64,000 nt of DNA from an uncultured Duganella sp. GTDB lineage: Bacteria > Pseudomonadota > Gammaproteobacteria > Burkholderiales > Burkholderiaceae. Both the position numbers and the translations under genes were made by a program. The first letter of the stretch is position 1. Every line of letters starts with the position of its first letter. The DNA lies in contig CAMLRG010000001.1 of NCBI GenBank assembly GCA_946482335.1, positions 16,967 through 80,966 on the forward strand, in the 5' to 3' direction. Positions 5,839-15,503 of this stretch are shown here, in pieces. The notes under the pieces are model-generated. The model did no database searches and was not told the origin of the DNA. It saw nothing but the letters and a program-made list of their open reading frames with translations.

Positions 5839-8181
5839 ATGAGGGAAGGCAGCAGACTGGAAACTGATCCCGTGTGCGGGATGCAGGTCGATGTGAGCAG
5901 CGCCAGCCTGACGGCGGAATACCAGGGCAAGCGCTACTGGTTTTGTTCGGCGCACTGCCAGGAGGCATTCCTGGCGCACCCTGGAAACTATGGCGCCGCC
6001 GCCGCCGGCGCTGCCGCCGCACCGCACGCCGCACCGCCCGCTGCGGCAGCGGCGGGGCCGGCGCTGGCCAAGGATCCGGTCTGCGGCATGATGGTGCCCA
6101 AGGCCACTTCGCTCAGGACCGACAGGGGAGGGCGCAGCTACTACTTCTGCAGCGAGGGTTGCCTGCGCACCTTCGAATCGCCGGAAACCGAACTGAAGTC
6201 GATGAAGCGGCGCGTCACCATCGCCATGACCGGCGTGCTGGCCCTGGCCGTCCTGCGGGCCGGCGCCTTCCTCGCGCTGGCGGCCGGCGCCACGCTGCTG
6301 ACCTGGGTACCGATCCCGGCGCTGCCGTGGTTCACCTGGGGCATGTGGCTGTTCCTGCTGGTCACGCCGGTACAGTTCATCGGGGGCTGGGGCTTCTATC
6401 GCGGCGCCTGGAATGCCATCCGCAGCCGCTCGATCAATATGGACTTCCTGATCGCGCTGGGCACCAGCGTGGCCTATTTCTACAGCGTGGCGGTGCTGTT
6501 CTTCCCGCAGGTGCTGCCGGTCAGGGTGGAAGAGCGCGACGTCTACTTCGAAGTGTCGGCGGTGATCATCGCCTTCGTCCTGCTCGGCAAATACATGGAA
6601 GAACTGATCAAGACCAAGTCCTCGGCGGCCGTGCGGCGCCTGCTCGACTTGCGCCCGGCCCAGGCCCATGTGCTGCGCGCGGGCGTGGAGACGGATATCC
6701 CGGCCGACAGCGTGATGGTGGGCGAGACCGTGATCGTCAAACCGGGCGAGAAAGTGCCCACCGACGGCCTGCTCACCGAAGGCTCTTCGTCGGTCGATGA
6801 ATCGATGCTGACCGGGGAATCGATGCCGGTCGAGAAAGGGCCGGGTGCCAGCGTCATTGGCGGCACGCTCAACAAGTCCGGCGTGTTCCGCTTCACGGCC
6901 ACCAAGGTGGGGGCGGAAACCGCGCTGGCCCAGATCATCCGCATGGTGGAAGAGGCGCAAGCCAGCACCGCTGCCATCCAGCGCCTGGCCGACCAGGTGA
7001 CGCGCTATTTCGTGCCGGCGGTGGTGGCGGTGGCGTTCATCGCCTTTATCGGCTGGTGGGCCGCGGGCAATTTCCCGCAAGCGCTGCTGGCTGCGATCGC
7101 AGTGCTGATCATTTCCTGCCCTTGCGCGCTGGGCATTGCGACGCCGGCCGCGCTGATGGTCGGGGTCGGCAAGGGCGCCGAGGGCGGCATCCTGATACGC
7201 GGCGGTGAAGTGTTGGAACGGGCGCGCAGCCTGACCACGGTGGTGTTCGACAAGACCGGCACGCTGACCCGCGGCGAACCGCGCGTGACCGACGTCGTGG
7301 CCCTGGGCGCACTGGGCGAGGACGACGTGTTGCGCCTGGCCGCGGCGGTGGAGGCCGGGTCCGAGCATCCGCTGGGGCAGGCCGTGCTGCGCGGTGCGCG
7401 CGAGCGCGGCCTGGCGCCGGCCGCTGCCACCGGGGTGCAGGCGGTGCCCGGCAAGGGCATCACCGGCCAGGTGCAGGGCGCCGCTGTCATGCTCGGCAAC
7501 CGGCGCCTGTTCCAGGACGCCGCCCTCGCCACGGCGGCGGCCGAAGCGCCGATGACGCAACTGGAAGCGGCCGGCAAGACGGTGATGCTGGTGGGCAGCG
7601 CCAACTCGCTGCTGGGACTGGTGGCCGTGGCCGACACCCTGAAGCCGGAAGCGCGCGAGGCGGTGGCCGAACTGCAGCGCATGCGCATCGATGTCTTCAT
7701 GCTGAGCGGCGACAACCAGCGCACCGCCAATGCGATTGCCGGCGAACTGGGCATCAGCCGGGTGCTGGCCGAAGTCCTGCCGCAAGACAAGGCCAAGGTG
7801 GTGGCCGACCTGCAGCAGCGCGGCGAGGTGGTGGCCATGGTGGGGGACGGCGTCAACGATGCGCCCGCGCTGGCCACGGCCGATATCGGCATTGCGATCG
7901 GTTCCGGCTCCGATGTAGCCAAGGAAACCGGCGGCATCATCCTGATCCGCAACGACGTGCGCGATGTGGTCGGTGCGATCCGCCTGTCGCGCGCCACCAT
8001 GCGGAAGATCAAGCAGAACCTGTTCTGGGCTTTCATCTATAACGCGGTCGGCATTCCGGTGGCGGCACTGGGCTTGCTGAACCCGATGGTCGCGGGCGCG
8101 GCCATGGCGCTCAGTTCGCTGTCCGTGATCGTCAATTCCGCCCTGCTCAAGGGCAAAAAGATCGCGTCCCTGCACGCATAG
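5839..8181 (+). CDS. copA: Cu(I)-type P1B ATPase with two N-terminal YHS domains
   Basis: A 780-residue inner-membrane P-type ATPase that exports monovalent copper or silver. Two YHS metal-binding modules stand in place of the usual CxxC domains (DPVCGM at about residue 11 and again near residue 81, each followed by YxFCS). The core has TGES, the metal-site motif CPC (427-429), phosphorylation DKTGT (471-475), SEHPLG and GDGVND (669-674). The YN and MxxxS signatures in the last helices fit subgroup 1B-1. The ATG at 5839 has an AAAGGAG Shine-Dalgarno. It heads an operon with DUF2933 and ICMT-like genes. The FNR-like promoter suggests low-oxygen control, when Cu(I) predominates. The gene symbol reflects family, not orthology. 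Confidence 0.92.
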   Translation: MREGSRLETDPVCGMQVDVSSASLTAEYQGKRYWFCSAHCQEAFLAHPGNYGAAAAGAAAAPHAAPPAAAAAGPALAKDPVCGMMVPKATSLRTDRGGRSYYFCSEGCLRTFESPETELKSMKRRVTIAMTGVLALAVLRAGAFLALAAGATLLTWVPIPALPWFTWGMWLFLLVTPVQFIGGWGFYRGAWNAIRSRSINMDFLIALGTSVAYFYSVAVLFFPQVLPVRVEERDVYFEVSAVIIAFVLLGKYMEELIKTKSSAAVRRLLDLRPAQAHVLRAGVETDIPADSVMVGETVIVKPGEKVPTDGLLTEGSSSVDESMLTGESMPVEKGPGASVIGGTLNKSGVFRFTATKVGAETALAQIIRMVEEAQASTAAIQRLADQVTRYFVPAVVAVAFIAFIGWWAAGNFPQALLAAIAVLIISCPCALGIATPAALMVGVGKGAEGGILIRGGEVLERARSLTTVVFDKTGTLTRGEPRVTDVVALGALGEDDVLRLAAAVEAGSEHPLGQAVLRGARERGLAPAAATGVQAVPGKGITGQVQGAAVMLGNRRLFQDAALATAAAEAPMTQLEAAGKTVMLVGSANSLLGLVAVADTLKPEAREAVAELQRMRIDVFMLSGDNQRTANAIAGELGISRVLAEVLPQDKAKVVADLQQRGEVVAMVGDGVNDAPALATADIGIAIGSGSDVAKETGGIILIRNDVRDVVGAIRLSRATMRKIKQNLFWAFIYNAVGIPVAALGLLNPMVAGAAMALSSLSVIVNSALLKGKKIASLHA

Positions 8182-8190
8182 GAGGAAATC

Positions 8191-8385
8191 ATGGGCAATT
8201 CGGTTTACAAGCTGGTGCTGGCGGGCTTCATGGCGGTGGCGGCGTACTTCCTGTGGATGGAGCACCGCGCCCACCTGTTTGCCTTGCTGCCCTATGCACT
8301 GTTCCTGGCCTGTCCGCTGATGCATTTGTTCATGCACCGTGGACACGGTCACCGGCCGCACGGCGGCCAGCGCGGGGAGGATTGA
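8191..8385 (+). CDS. DUF2933 small membrane protein
   Basis: A 64-residue protein with two hydrophobic stretches separated by WMEHRAH. A His/Met-rich end ([18 protein letters not shown]) could bind copper. This is the pattern of the DUF2933 family, often found next to copper ATPases. An AGGAGGAAA Shine-Dalgarno is well placed, and the gene starts 9 bp after the ATPase stop. It probably acts as a small partner or metal shuttle for the ATPase. That role is inferred from context. Confidence 0.8.
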   Translation: MGNSVYKLVLAGFMAVAAYFLWMEHRAHLFALLPYALFLACPLMHLFMHRGHGHRPHGGQRGED

Positions 8386-8386
8386 A

Positions 8387-9055
8387 ATGGACCATACTGC
8401 ACAAACGGGCTACGGCCTGTGGTCGCTGGTGTTCCTGAATTCGGCGATCTTCATCTTCTTCGCGCTCAGCTTCTACAAGCCGCAAACGCGGCGCGACTGG
8501 CGCTCCTTCGGCGCCTTTTCGGGCTTCCTGGTCGCGCTGTTCGCGGAAATGTATGGCTTCCCGCTGACGATCTACCTGATGCTGCCCTGGCTCAAGCAGT
8601 ACTTCCCGGGCATCGACTGGCTGTCGCACGATGCCGGGCACTTGCTGGAAATGCTGGTTGGCTGGAAGGCCAACCCGCACTGGGGCCCATTCCATGTGCT
8701 GAGCAATGTGTTCATCTTCGGCGGCTTCCTGCTGCTGGCGGCGGCCTGGCGCACCCTGTACCAGGCGCAGCGCCAGCGCCGGCTGGCGACCGGCGGCTGG
8801 TATGCGCGCCTGCGCCACCCGCAATACGCGGCCTTCATCCTGATCATGTTCGGCTTCCTGCTGCAGTGGCCTACCTTGCTGACCATGCTGATGTTCCCGG
8901 TGCTGTGCGTGATGTACGTCAGGCTGGCACGGCAGGAGGAAAGGGAAGCGCTGGCCGAATTCGGCGATGCCTGGCGGCGCTACGCCGCGGCCACGCCGGC
9001 CTTCTGGCCGCACTGGGGCGGCAACGGCCAGGCCCGCGTACGCGGTGGCCGTTGA
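8387..9055 (+). CDS. Isoprenylcysteine methyltransferase-like (ICMT/PEMT family) membrane protein
   Basis: A 222-residue polytopic protein. The C-terminal half has the ICMT/PEMT signature of a short motif [14 protein letters not shown] followed by helices and a conserved [18 protein letters not shown] stretch that binds S-adenosylmethionine in the family. The N-terminal half has three hydrophobic segments. The ATG at 8387 is preceded by GGGGAGG; an upstream in-frame ATG would overlap the DUF2933 gene. It is third in the copper ATPase operon. The true substrate in bacteria is unknown. Confidence 0.82.
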   Translation: MDHTAQTGYGLWSLVFLNSAIFIFFALSFYKPQTRRDWRSFGAFSGFLVALFAEMYGFPLTIYLMLPWLKQYFPGIDWLSHDAGHLLEMLVGWKANPHWGPFHVLSNVFIFGGFLLLAAAWRTLYQAQRQRRLATGGWYARLRHPQYAAFILIMFGFLLQWPTLLTMLMFPVLCVMYVRLARQEEREALAEFGDAWRRYAAATPAFWPHWGGNGQARVRGGR

Positions 9056-9100
9056 GCCCCTGCGGGCGGCGCGGCGCCAAGCGGCCCGCGGTGGCGGGAC

Positions 9101-9114
9101 TTGACCCAGGTCAT
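9101..9114 (+). promoter_or_regulatory. FNR/Anr-like site upstream of the 9189-15326 operon
   Basis: TTGACCCAGGTCAT, then exactly 23 bp to a good -10, TATGGT (9138-9143). The inferred start near 9150 puts the dyad at about -42. The leader to the ATG at 9189 is about 40 nt and contains GAAGGAG. This is the strongest -10 of the set. Confidence 0.66.
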
Positions 9115-9188
9115 GGCAGGCAGGGTCCGCGCAAGGCTATGGTGGAAGCGGACTTTCTTTTAACGATCCAAGGGTGAAGGAGCAAATC

Positions 9189-9473
9189 ATGAACAAGTCG
9201 AGCAAGCTGATGTTGGGCACAACGTTGCTGGCCCTGGCCTTCGGCCTGCCGGCGCGGGGCGAGGAAACGCCGGCGCCGGCCAAGGGCGCGGCGGTGGCCA
9301 GCGCCTCCCAGCCAGCGGCAGCGGAGGGCAAGGCCGCCAAGCCTGCGGTGGCGCCCCATAACCATATGCGCGACGGCAAGGGCCACTGGGTGCCTGAGAA
9401 AAAGCCGCGCAAGGCAAAACCGGACGCGGCGGCCAAGGCGTCCGCCAGTGCCGAGGCTGGCGGCGAACGTTGA
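9189..9473 (+). CDS. Small secreted or periplasmic protein with Ala/Lys-rich sequence
   Basis: A 94-residue protein with a clear signal peptide (MNKSSKLMLGTTLLALAFGL, cleavage near ARG-EE). The mature part is low-complexity and Ala/Pro/Lys-rich, with one compact motif, HNHMRDGKGHWVPEKK, near residue 58. His and Met in that motif could bind metal. No family was recognised. The ATG at 9189 has a GAAGGAG Shine-Dalgarno. It is the first gene of an FNR-like-promoter operon with a nitroreductase, a P-type ATPase and an acyl-CoA synthetase. The function is unknown. Confidence 0.7.
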   Translation: MNKSSKLMLGTTLLALAFGLPARGEETPAPAKGAAVASASQPAAAEGKAAKPAVAPHNHMRDGKGHWVPEKKPRKAKPDAAAKASASAEAGGER

Positions 9474-9490
9474 GCCCCACGGGAGACCAC

Positions 9491-10123
9491 GTGGGTGCCA
9501 ACTTTCGCGCCAATAGCGCAATCGACCTGATCCGGCCGTCCGGCTTGACGCAGGATGCGGCAGTCAGCGACCTCGGCATGGCGATGATCGAGATCCTGGG
9601 ACGCCGTTGCTCGCGGCGCGATTTCGCCGCGGCGCCGCTGCCGCTGTACCAGCTGTCGCGCCTGTTATGGGCGGCGGCCGGATACAACTGCGACGGGCAG
9701 CGGACCGCGCCCAGCGCCTGCAACGGCCAGGAGACCGAAGTCTACGTCGCCCTGGAAGATGGGCTGTACTGTTATGACGCCGACCTGAACCTGTTGCTCA
9801 ATGTGTGCAGTGAAGACTTGCGGCACCTGACCGGCAGCCAGGATTTCGTGGCGCAGGCGCCGGTCAACCTGGTGTACGTGGCCGACCTGGCGCGCATGCC
9901 GCTGGTGCCGGCCGGCGAACGGCTGCAAATGGCCGCGCTCGGCGCCGGCTGCATCAGCCAGAACGTGTCGCTGCAGTGTGCCGCCGAAGGCTTGGCGACG
10001 GTGGCGCGCGCCTTGATCGACCGCACGCGCCTGGCCGCCGCGATGGGCTTGCGCGCCAGCCAGCACATCCTCCTGGCGCAGAGCGTCGGCCTGCCGGGCG
10101 ATGGGGCGGCCGCGGGCGCTTGA
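9491..10123 (+). CDS. Nitroreductase/SagB-like FMN oxidoreductase
   Basis: About 210 residues of the nitroreductase superfamily, closest in style to SagB-type proteins. Visible are RRCSRRDFAAAPLPLYQLSRLLWAA (FMN phosphate and fold entry, split here as RRDF then LSRLLWAA), RTAPSACNGQE (FMN-binding loop) and a later MAALGAGCISQNV helix. These enzymes use FMN and NAD(P)H to reduce varied substrates. A GTG at 9491 with GGGAG 5 nt upstream is the preferred start. A TTG at 9470 overlapping the previous stop is possible and would add seven residues. It lies in an operon with the second P-type ATPase. Confidence 0.8.
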   Translation: MGANFRANSAIDLIRPSGLTQDAAVSDLGMAMIEILGRRCSRRDFAAAPLPLYQLSRLLWAAAGYNCDGQRTAPSACNGQETEVYVALEDGLYCYDADLNLLLNVCSEDLRHLTGSQDFVAQAPVNLVYVADLARMPLVPAGERLQMAALGAGCISQNVSLQCAAEGLATVARALIDRTRLAAAMGLRASQHILLAQSVGLPGDGAAAGA

Positions 10124-10147
10124 GCCGCGGCGGCAGGGGAGCGCACC

Positions 10148-12679
10148 ATGACTGAGGGCGGATGGCAGGGATTGTCGAGCGCGCAGGCGCAGCAGCGCCT
10201 GGCCGAGGAGGGGCCCAACAGCCTGCCCACGCCGCCGCGCCGCTTGCCGGCCCTGCTGTGGCAGGCGATGCGCGAACCGATGTTCCTGCTGCTGCTGGCG
10301 GCGGGCAGCCTGTATCTGCTGCTGGGCGACTGGCAGGAAGGCTTGGTGCTGCTCGCCATGGTGGGCTTGATCATCGGCATCACCCTGTTCCAGGAAGGCA
10401 AGACCGAACGCGCGCTGCAAGCCTTGCGCGAGCTGAGCTCGCCGCGCGCCCTGGTGCTGCGCGACGGCCAGGCGCTGCGCATCCCGGGCAGCGAGCTGGT
10501 GCGCGGCGACCTGCTGCTGCTGGCCGAAGGCGACCGCATCGCGGCCGATGCCGTGCTGCTGCGGGCCAACGGCTTGCGGGTCGACGAATCGCTGCTGACG
10601 GGCGAAGCGTGGGCCGTGGCCAAACAGGCGGCGGCCGGTCCGGCCGCCGCCGCGCCGCCGCCGGGCGGCGACCACACGCCCTACGTCTGGTCCGGCACGC
10701 TGGTGCTGGAAGGCGACGGCATCGCCCAGGTCAGCGCCACCGGCGTGCACAGCGAGCTGGGCAAGATCGGGCGCAGCCTGCAGGGCATCGGCAGCGAATT
10801 GTCCCCGCTGCAGCGTTCCTCGAACCGCATGATCCGCCTGCTGGCCGTGGGCGGCATCGCCGTCAGCGTCCTGGTGGGCGCCTTGTACGGCTGGCGCAGC
10901 GGGGAATGGCTGCCCGCCATCCTGGCCGGCATTGCGCTGTCGATGTCGCTGCTGCCCGAAGAATTCCCGGTGATCCTGACCGTGTTCCCGGCCATCGGCG
11001 CCTGGCGCCTGGCGCGCGCCCAGGTGCTGACGCGGCGCCTGTCCGCCATCGAGGCGCTGGGCTCGATCACCGTCCTGTGCAGCGACAAGACCGGCACCCT
11101 GACGCAAAACCGCATGCAGGTCGAGCAGCTGTACGTGGATGGCGCGTTCCTGCAGTGGCAGCCGGGCCAGGACCCCTTGCCCGATGCATTCAGCGAACTG
11201 GCGCGTTTCGCTTCGCTGGCCAGCAAGCCGCGCGCCAGCGACCCGATGGAGCAAGCCTTCCATGCCCTGGCCGGGGCGGCGCGGCAGGATGCGCCGCTGC
11301 GCGAATATCCGCTGTCGCCGGCCTTGCGTGCCATGTCGCAGGTGTGGGACGACGGCGCGGCCGAGCTGGTGACGGTGGCGGCCAAAGGGGCGCCGGAAGC
11401 GATCGGCGCCCTGTGCCGGCTCGATGCGGCGCAGATGGCGGCACTGCGTGCGGCGGTCGACCGCATGGCGGCGCAGGGCTTGCGGGTGCTGGCGGTGGCG
11501 CGCGCCGAACACGCGGCCGGCCAGCTGCCGGCGGCGCAGGACGGTTTCTGTTTCAGCTGGCTGGGGTTGATGGGCCTGGCCGATCCGCTGCGCCCCGAAG
11601 TGCCGGCCGCCATCGAACAGTGTCACGGCGCCGGCATCCGCGTGATGATGATCACCGGCGACTATCCGCTCACCGCGGCCAGCATTGCGCGCCACGCCGG
11701 CTTGCCGGCCGGGGAGGTGCTGAGCGGCGACACGCTCGACCAGCTCGACGATGCAGCCTTGCGCCGCAAGCTGGCCAGTGCCACCGTCTGTGCCCGCATC
11801 AGCCCGTTGCAGAAGCTGCGCATCGTGCAAGCCTTGCAAGCCAATGGCGAGGTGGTGGCCATGACCGGCGACGGCGTCAACGATGCGCCGGCGCTGAAGG
11901 CCGCCCACGTCGGCATCGCCATGGGCCAGCGCGGCACCGACGTGGCGCGCGAGGCGGCGGCGCTGGTGCTGCTGGACGATAATTTTGCATCCATCGTGCG
12001 CGGCATCCGCCTGGGCCGGCGCATCTTCGCCAATATGCGCAGCGCCATGTCCTATGTGCTGGCGATCCACGTGCCGATTGCCGGCATGGCGCTGTTGCCT
12101 GCGCTGCTGGGCTGGCCGGTGCTGCTGTTCCCGCTGCACATGGCCTTCCTGGAATTGATCATCGACCCGGCCTGTTCGCTGGCTTTCGAGAACGAGGCGT
12201 CCGACGCGGCCGCCATGCGCCAGCCGCCGCGCCGTGCCGGCGCGCCGCTGCTGGACCGGGGCGCGGTGCTGCGCGCGCTGCTGCATGGCGGCTGCGCCAT
12301 GCTGGCGACGGCGCTGGCCTATGCCTGGGCGCAGCGGGTGCTGGCGCCGGAAGCGGCGCGGGCGGCCGGCTTTGCGGTCCTGGTGCTGGCCAACCTGGCC
12401 CTGATCTTCGCCAGCCTGGCGCAGCGCCGCAGCGTGTTGGCGCAGATCGGCGCGGCCAACCGGCTGCCGCAACTGGTGGCGGCGCTGGCGCTGGCCACGC
12501 TGCTGCTGGTGCTGTACCTGCCGCCGGTGGCGCGCGCCTTCGCCTTCGGCGCACTGGGCGCACGCGAGCTGGCCATGGTGCTGGCTTTTGGGCTGTTGAG
12601 CCTGCTCGGCAGTGAAGTTGCCAACCGCGCCGCCCTGTGGTGGCGGCCGCCAAGAAAGGAAGAGCATGAGCATCCGTAA
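10148..12679 (+). CDS. Cation-translocating P-type ATPase (P2/P3-like) with PEEFP motif
   Basis: An 843-residue inner-membrane pump. It has the N-terminal cation-ATPase region (GLSSAQAQQRL), the actuator loop with DESLLTGEA, phosphorylation DKTGT (Asp313), a nucleotide domain with KGAPEA, TGDGVND (573-579) and a C-terminal helical bundle. In the fourth membrane segment the usual PEGLP of Ca/Mg pumps is PEEFP, placing an extra Glu in the ion path. PEEFP-type pumps form an uncharacterised group, and the transported ion cannot be told from sequence. The pump lacks P1B metal domains. It ends 14 bp inside the next gene. Confidence 0.88.
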   Translation: MTEGGWQGLSSAQAQQRLAEEGPNSLPTPPRRLPALLWQAMREPMFLLLLAAGSLYLLLGDWQEGLVLLAMVGLIIGITLFQEGKTERALQALRELSSPRALVLRDGQALRIPGSELVRGDLLLLAEGDRIAADAVLLRANGLRVDESLLTGEAWAVAKQAAAGPAAAAPPPGGDHTPYVWSGTLVLEGDGIAQVSATGVHSELGKIGRSLQGIGSELSPLQRSSNRMIRLLAVGGIAVSVLVGALYGWRSGEWLPAILAGIALSMSLLPEEFPVILTVFPAIGAWRLARAQVLTRRLSAIEALGSITVLCSDKTGTLTQNRMQVEQLYVDGAFLQWQPGQDPLPDAFSELARFASLASKPRASDPMEQAFHALAGAARQDAPLREYPLSPALRAMSQVWDDGAAELVTVAAKGAPEAIGALCRLDAAQMAALRAAVDRMAAQGLRVLAVARAEHAAGQLPAAQDGFCFSWLGLMGLADPLRPEVPAAIEQCHGAGIRVMMITGDYPLTAASIARHAGLPAGEVLSGDTLDQLDDAALRRKLASATVCARISPLQKLRIVQALQANGEVVAMTGDGVNDAPALKAAHVGIAMGQRGTDVAREAAALVLLDDNFASIVRGIRLGRRIFANMRSAMSYVLAIHVPIAGMALLPALLGWPVLLFPLHMAFLELIIDPACSLAFENEASDAAAMRQPPRRAGAPLLDRGAVLRALLHGGCAMLATALAYAWAQRVLAPEAARAAGFAVLVLANLALIFASLAQRRSVLAQIGAANRLPQLVAALALATLLLVLYLPPVARAFAFGALGARELAMVLAFGLLSLLGSEVANRAALWWRPPRKEEHEHP

Positions 12680-15326
12680 CCTGGAGTACCTGTTCCAGCC
12701 GCGTTCGGTGGCCGTGATCGGCGCCTCGCAGCGCCCGCACAGCGTCGGCGCCACCGTCCTGGCCAACTTGCTGGCCGGCGGCTTCACCGGCCCGGTCATG
12801 CCGGTCAATCCCAAGTACCGCACGCTGGCCGGGCGCGAAGTGGCGCAGCGCGTGCGGCAATTGCCGCAGGTGCCGGACCTGGCCGTGATCTGCACCCCGC
12901 CGCACACGGTGCCGGGGCTGATCGCGGAACTGGGCGAACTGGGCTGCCGTGCCGCCGTGGTGATCACGGCCGGCCTGGATGCGGCGCACAAGGCGGCCAT
13001 GCTGACGGCCGCGCGGCCCTACCTGCTGCGCATCCTGGGCCCCAACGGGGTCGGCCTGCTGGTGCCGGGCATCGGCTTGAACGCCAGCTTCGCCCACGTG
13101 CCTGCGCTGCCGGGCAAGCTGGCCTTCGTGTCGCAGTCGGGCGCCATGGTGACCGGGGTGCTGGACTGGGCGCGCTCGCGCCAGATCGGCTTCTCGCGCT
13201 TCGTTTCGCTGGGCGACAGCAGCGACGTCGATTTCGGCGACGTGCTCGATTACCTGGCCGGCGACAGCGCCACCCAGGCCATCCTGCTGTACATGGAAGA
13301 CGTGCGCGCGGCGCGCAAGTTCATGTCGGCCGCGCGCGCGGCGGCGCGCAGCAAGCCGGTGCTGGTGGTCAAGGCCGGCCGCTTCGCCGAAGGGGCGCGC
13401 GCCGCCAACTCGCACACCGGCGCCCTGGCCGGCGCCGACGCCGTGTACGACGCCGCCTTCCGCCGCGCCGGCATGCTGCGCGTGCTCAGCACCGAGGAAT
13501 TGTTCGATGCGGTGACCACCCTGGCCAGCGGCCGGCCGCTGGCGGGCGAGCGGCTGGCGATCCTGACCAATGGCGGCGGTCCGGGCGTGCTGGCCACCGA
13601 CGCCCTGGTCGGCGGCGGCGGCAAGCTGGCCGCGCTGGCGCCGGCCACCCTGGCGCGGCTGGACCGGGTGCTGCCGCCGACCTGGTCGCACGGCAACCCG
13701 GTCGACATCATCGGCGACGCGCCGGGCCAGCGCTACGGTGAAGCCCTGGCGGCGCTGTTGCAGGACGACGGCGTCGATGCGGTGCTGGTGATGCATGCGC
13801 CGACCGCCATCGTGCCGCCGGCGGAAGCGGCGCAGGCGGTGGCTGCCGCCGCGCAGGGCGCCACGCGCAATGTGCTGTCGTGCTGGCTGGGTGGGGACGC
13901 CATGGCACCGGCCCGGCGCCTGCTGGGCGAGGCCGGCATTGCCGGCTATGCCACGCCGGAGGATGCGGTACAGGGCTTCATGCAATTGGTGAATTACCGG
14001 CGCGCCCAGCAGTTGCTGATGGAAGTGCCGGCCGCTTGCAGCGGCGAATGCCGCAACGAGCGGGACCGGGCACGCGGCGTGATCGCCGATGCCCTGCAGC
14101 GCGGCGCGACCATGCTGACCGAGCCGGAAGCCAAGCAAGTGCTGGCGTGCTACGGCGTGCCGGTGGTGGAAACGGCCATCGCCGACCGGGTCGAGGCGGC
14201 CGTCCTGCTGGCCGAGCGGATCGGCTACCCGGTGGCGCTGAAGATCCTGTCGCCCGACATCACGCACAAGAGCGACGTCGGCGGCGTGGTGCTCGACCTC
14301 ACTACGCCGCAAGCGGTGCGGGAAGCGGCGCAAGCCATGCGCCAGCGCCTGTACGCGCTGCAGCCGCAGGCGCGGCTGCGCGGCTTCACCGTACAGGCCA
14401 TGGCGCGCCGGCCCGGCGCCCACGAATTGATCGCGGGCGCCACCTGCGATCCCGTGTTCGGGCCGGTGATCCTGTTCGGCCAGGGCGGCATCGCGGTGGA
14501 AACCGTGGGCGACCGCGCGCTGGCGCTGCCGCCGCTGAACATGGTGCTGGCGCGCGACCTGGTGGGCCGCACGCGGGTGGCGCGCCTGCTGGCCGGTTAC
14601 CGCGGCCGGCCCCCGGCCGACCTGGATGCGGTGGCCACGGTGCTGGTGCGGCTGTCGGCGCTGCTGGCCGACTTGCCGGAAGTGCAGGAGCTCGACATCA
14701 ATCCGCTGCTAGCCGACGAGCACGGCGTGCTGGCGCTCGATGCGCGCATGCGCGTGGCGCCGGCCGCCGGCCCTGGCGCCGAGCGTTTCGCCATCCGCCC
14801 GTATCCGGAAGAGCTGGAGGAAAGCGCCAGCTGGCAGGGCGGTACCGTGCTGCTGCGCCCGATCCGTCCGGAAGATGCGCCGCAGCACGCCGCCTTCTTT
14901 GCCGCGCTGACGCCGGAAGACGTGCGCTTCCGCATGTTCGCCAGCATGCAGGCTTTGCCGCCGGCCCAACTGGCGCGCTGGACCCAGATCGATTACGACC
15001 GCGAAATGGCCTTCATCGCCACCCGCCCGGGCGCCGCCGGCCCGGAAACCCTGGGCGTGGCGCGCGCCGTGGCCGATCCCGACAACATCACTGCCGAATT
15101 CGCGGTGGTGGTGCGCTCCGACCTGAAAGGACAGGGGCTGGGCGCGCTGCTAATGGACAAGCTGCTGCGCTACTGCCGCGCGCGCGGCACGCAGCAAGTG
15201 GTGGGCGAGGCGTTGCCGGACAACCAGCGCATGCTGGAACTGGCGCGCCGGCTCGGTTTCACGCTGGCGGCGGACAGCCGGCAGGGCACCGTGCGGCTGC
15301 GGCTGGTGCTGGCGCACCCGGCCTAG
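12666..15326 (+). CDS. Pat-like protein: NDP-forming acyl-CoA synthetase domains fused to GNAT acetyltransferase
   Basis: An 886-residue cytoplasmic protein with a CoA-binding domain (PRSVAVIGASQRPHS near residue 12), a succinyl-CoA-synthetase-like flavodoxin domain containing SHTGAL (His250, the position phosphorylated in active synthetases), an ATP-grasp domain (about 480-700) and a C-terminal GNAT domain (about 720-880; KGQGLGALLMDKLL binds acetyl-CoA). It resembles Pat/YfiQ lysine acetyltransferases, but with the His retained the synthetase part may be active. The ATG at 12666 has GGAAGAG upstream and overlaps the ATPase gene by 14 bp. It may tune protein acetylation when oxygen is low. 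Confidence 0.87.
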   Translation: MSIRNLEYLFQPRSVAVIGASQRPHSVGATVLANLLAGGFTGPVMPVNPKYRTLAGREVAQRVRQLPQVPDLAVICTPPHTVPGLIAELGELGCRAAVVITAGLDAAHKAAMLTAARPYLLRILGPNGVGLLVPGIGLNASFAHVPALPGKLAFVSQSGAMVTGVLDWARSRQIGFSRFVSLGDSSDVDFGDVLDYLAGDSATQAILLYMEDVRAARKFMSAARAAARSKPVLVVKAGRFAEGARAANSHTGALAGADAVYDAAFRRAGMLRVLSTEELFDAVTTLASGRPLAGERLAILTNGGGPGVLATDALVGGGGKLAALAPATLARLDRVLPPTWSHGNPVDIIGDAPGQRYGEALAALLQDDGVDAVLVMHAPTAIVPPAEAAQAVAAAAQGATRNVLSCWLGGDAMAPARRLLGEAGIAGYATPEDAVQGFMQLVNYRRAQQLLMEVPAACSGECRNERDRARGVIADALQRGATMLTEPEAKQVLACYGVPVVETAIADRVEAAVLLAERIGYPVALKILSPDITHKSDVGGVVLDLTTPQAVREAAQAMRQRLYALQPQARLRGFTVQAMARRPGAHELIAGATCDPVFGPVILFGQGGIAVETVGDRALALPPLNMVLARDLVGRTRVARLLAGYRGRPPADLDAVATVLVRLSALLADLPEVQELDINPLLADEHGVLALDARMRVAPAAGPGAERFAIRPYPEELEESASWQGGTVLLRPIRPEDAPQHAAFFAALTPEDVRFRMFASMQALPPAQLARWTQIDYDREMAFIATRPGAAGPETLGVARAVADPDNITAEFAVVVRSDLKGQGLGALLMDKLLRYCRARGTQQVVGEALPDNQRMLELARRLGFTLAADSRQGTVRLRLVLAHPA

Positions 15327-15480
15327 GCGGAGGCGGTAGACGCTGGAGGCGGCCACCAGCAGGCCCAGTACCGACAACGGCAAGGCGAGCACGCTGGTAC
15401 CGGTGCGCAGCAGCGACAGCGCGGTGCGTTCCTCCGCCAGCAGCAGCTGGATCTCGGGACACCAGCAGCATGCCGGCGCC
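15327..15480 (-). pseudogene. Remnant resembling a DUF202-type membrane segment
   Basis: On the minus strand an open stretch encodes CPEIQLLLAEERTALSLLR followed by a hydrophobic helix ending LLVAASSVYRL. The AEERTALSLLRTG pattern is like the ANERTFLAWLRT motif of DUF202/YidH proteins. There is no start codon in frame before this motif, the second membrane helix is missing, and the frame runs into the end of the opposite-strand Pat-like gene. This looks like a truncated relic, but the identification rests on one motif. Confidence 0.42.
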
Positions 15481-15503
15481 CTGGTCGCATTGTGGCGCCG
15501 CCT

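Noticed and set aside
5821..8361. 846-codon open frame antisense to the copper ATPase
   Set aside because: It is low-complexity (His/Gln/Arg/Gly-rich) and arises from GC-rich codon positions opposite a clear ATPase. No motif or Shine-Dalgarno.
9665..13000. 1111-codon open frame antisense to the P-type ATPase operon
   Set aside because: Same composition artefact; the + strand genes have full catalytic motifs.
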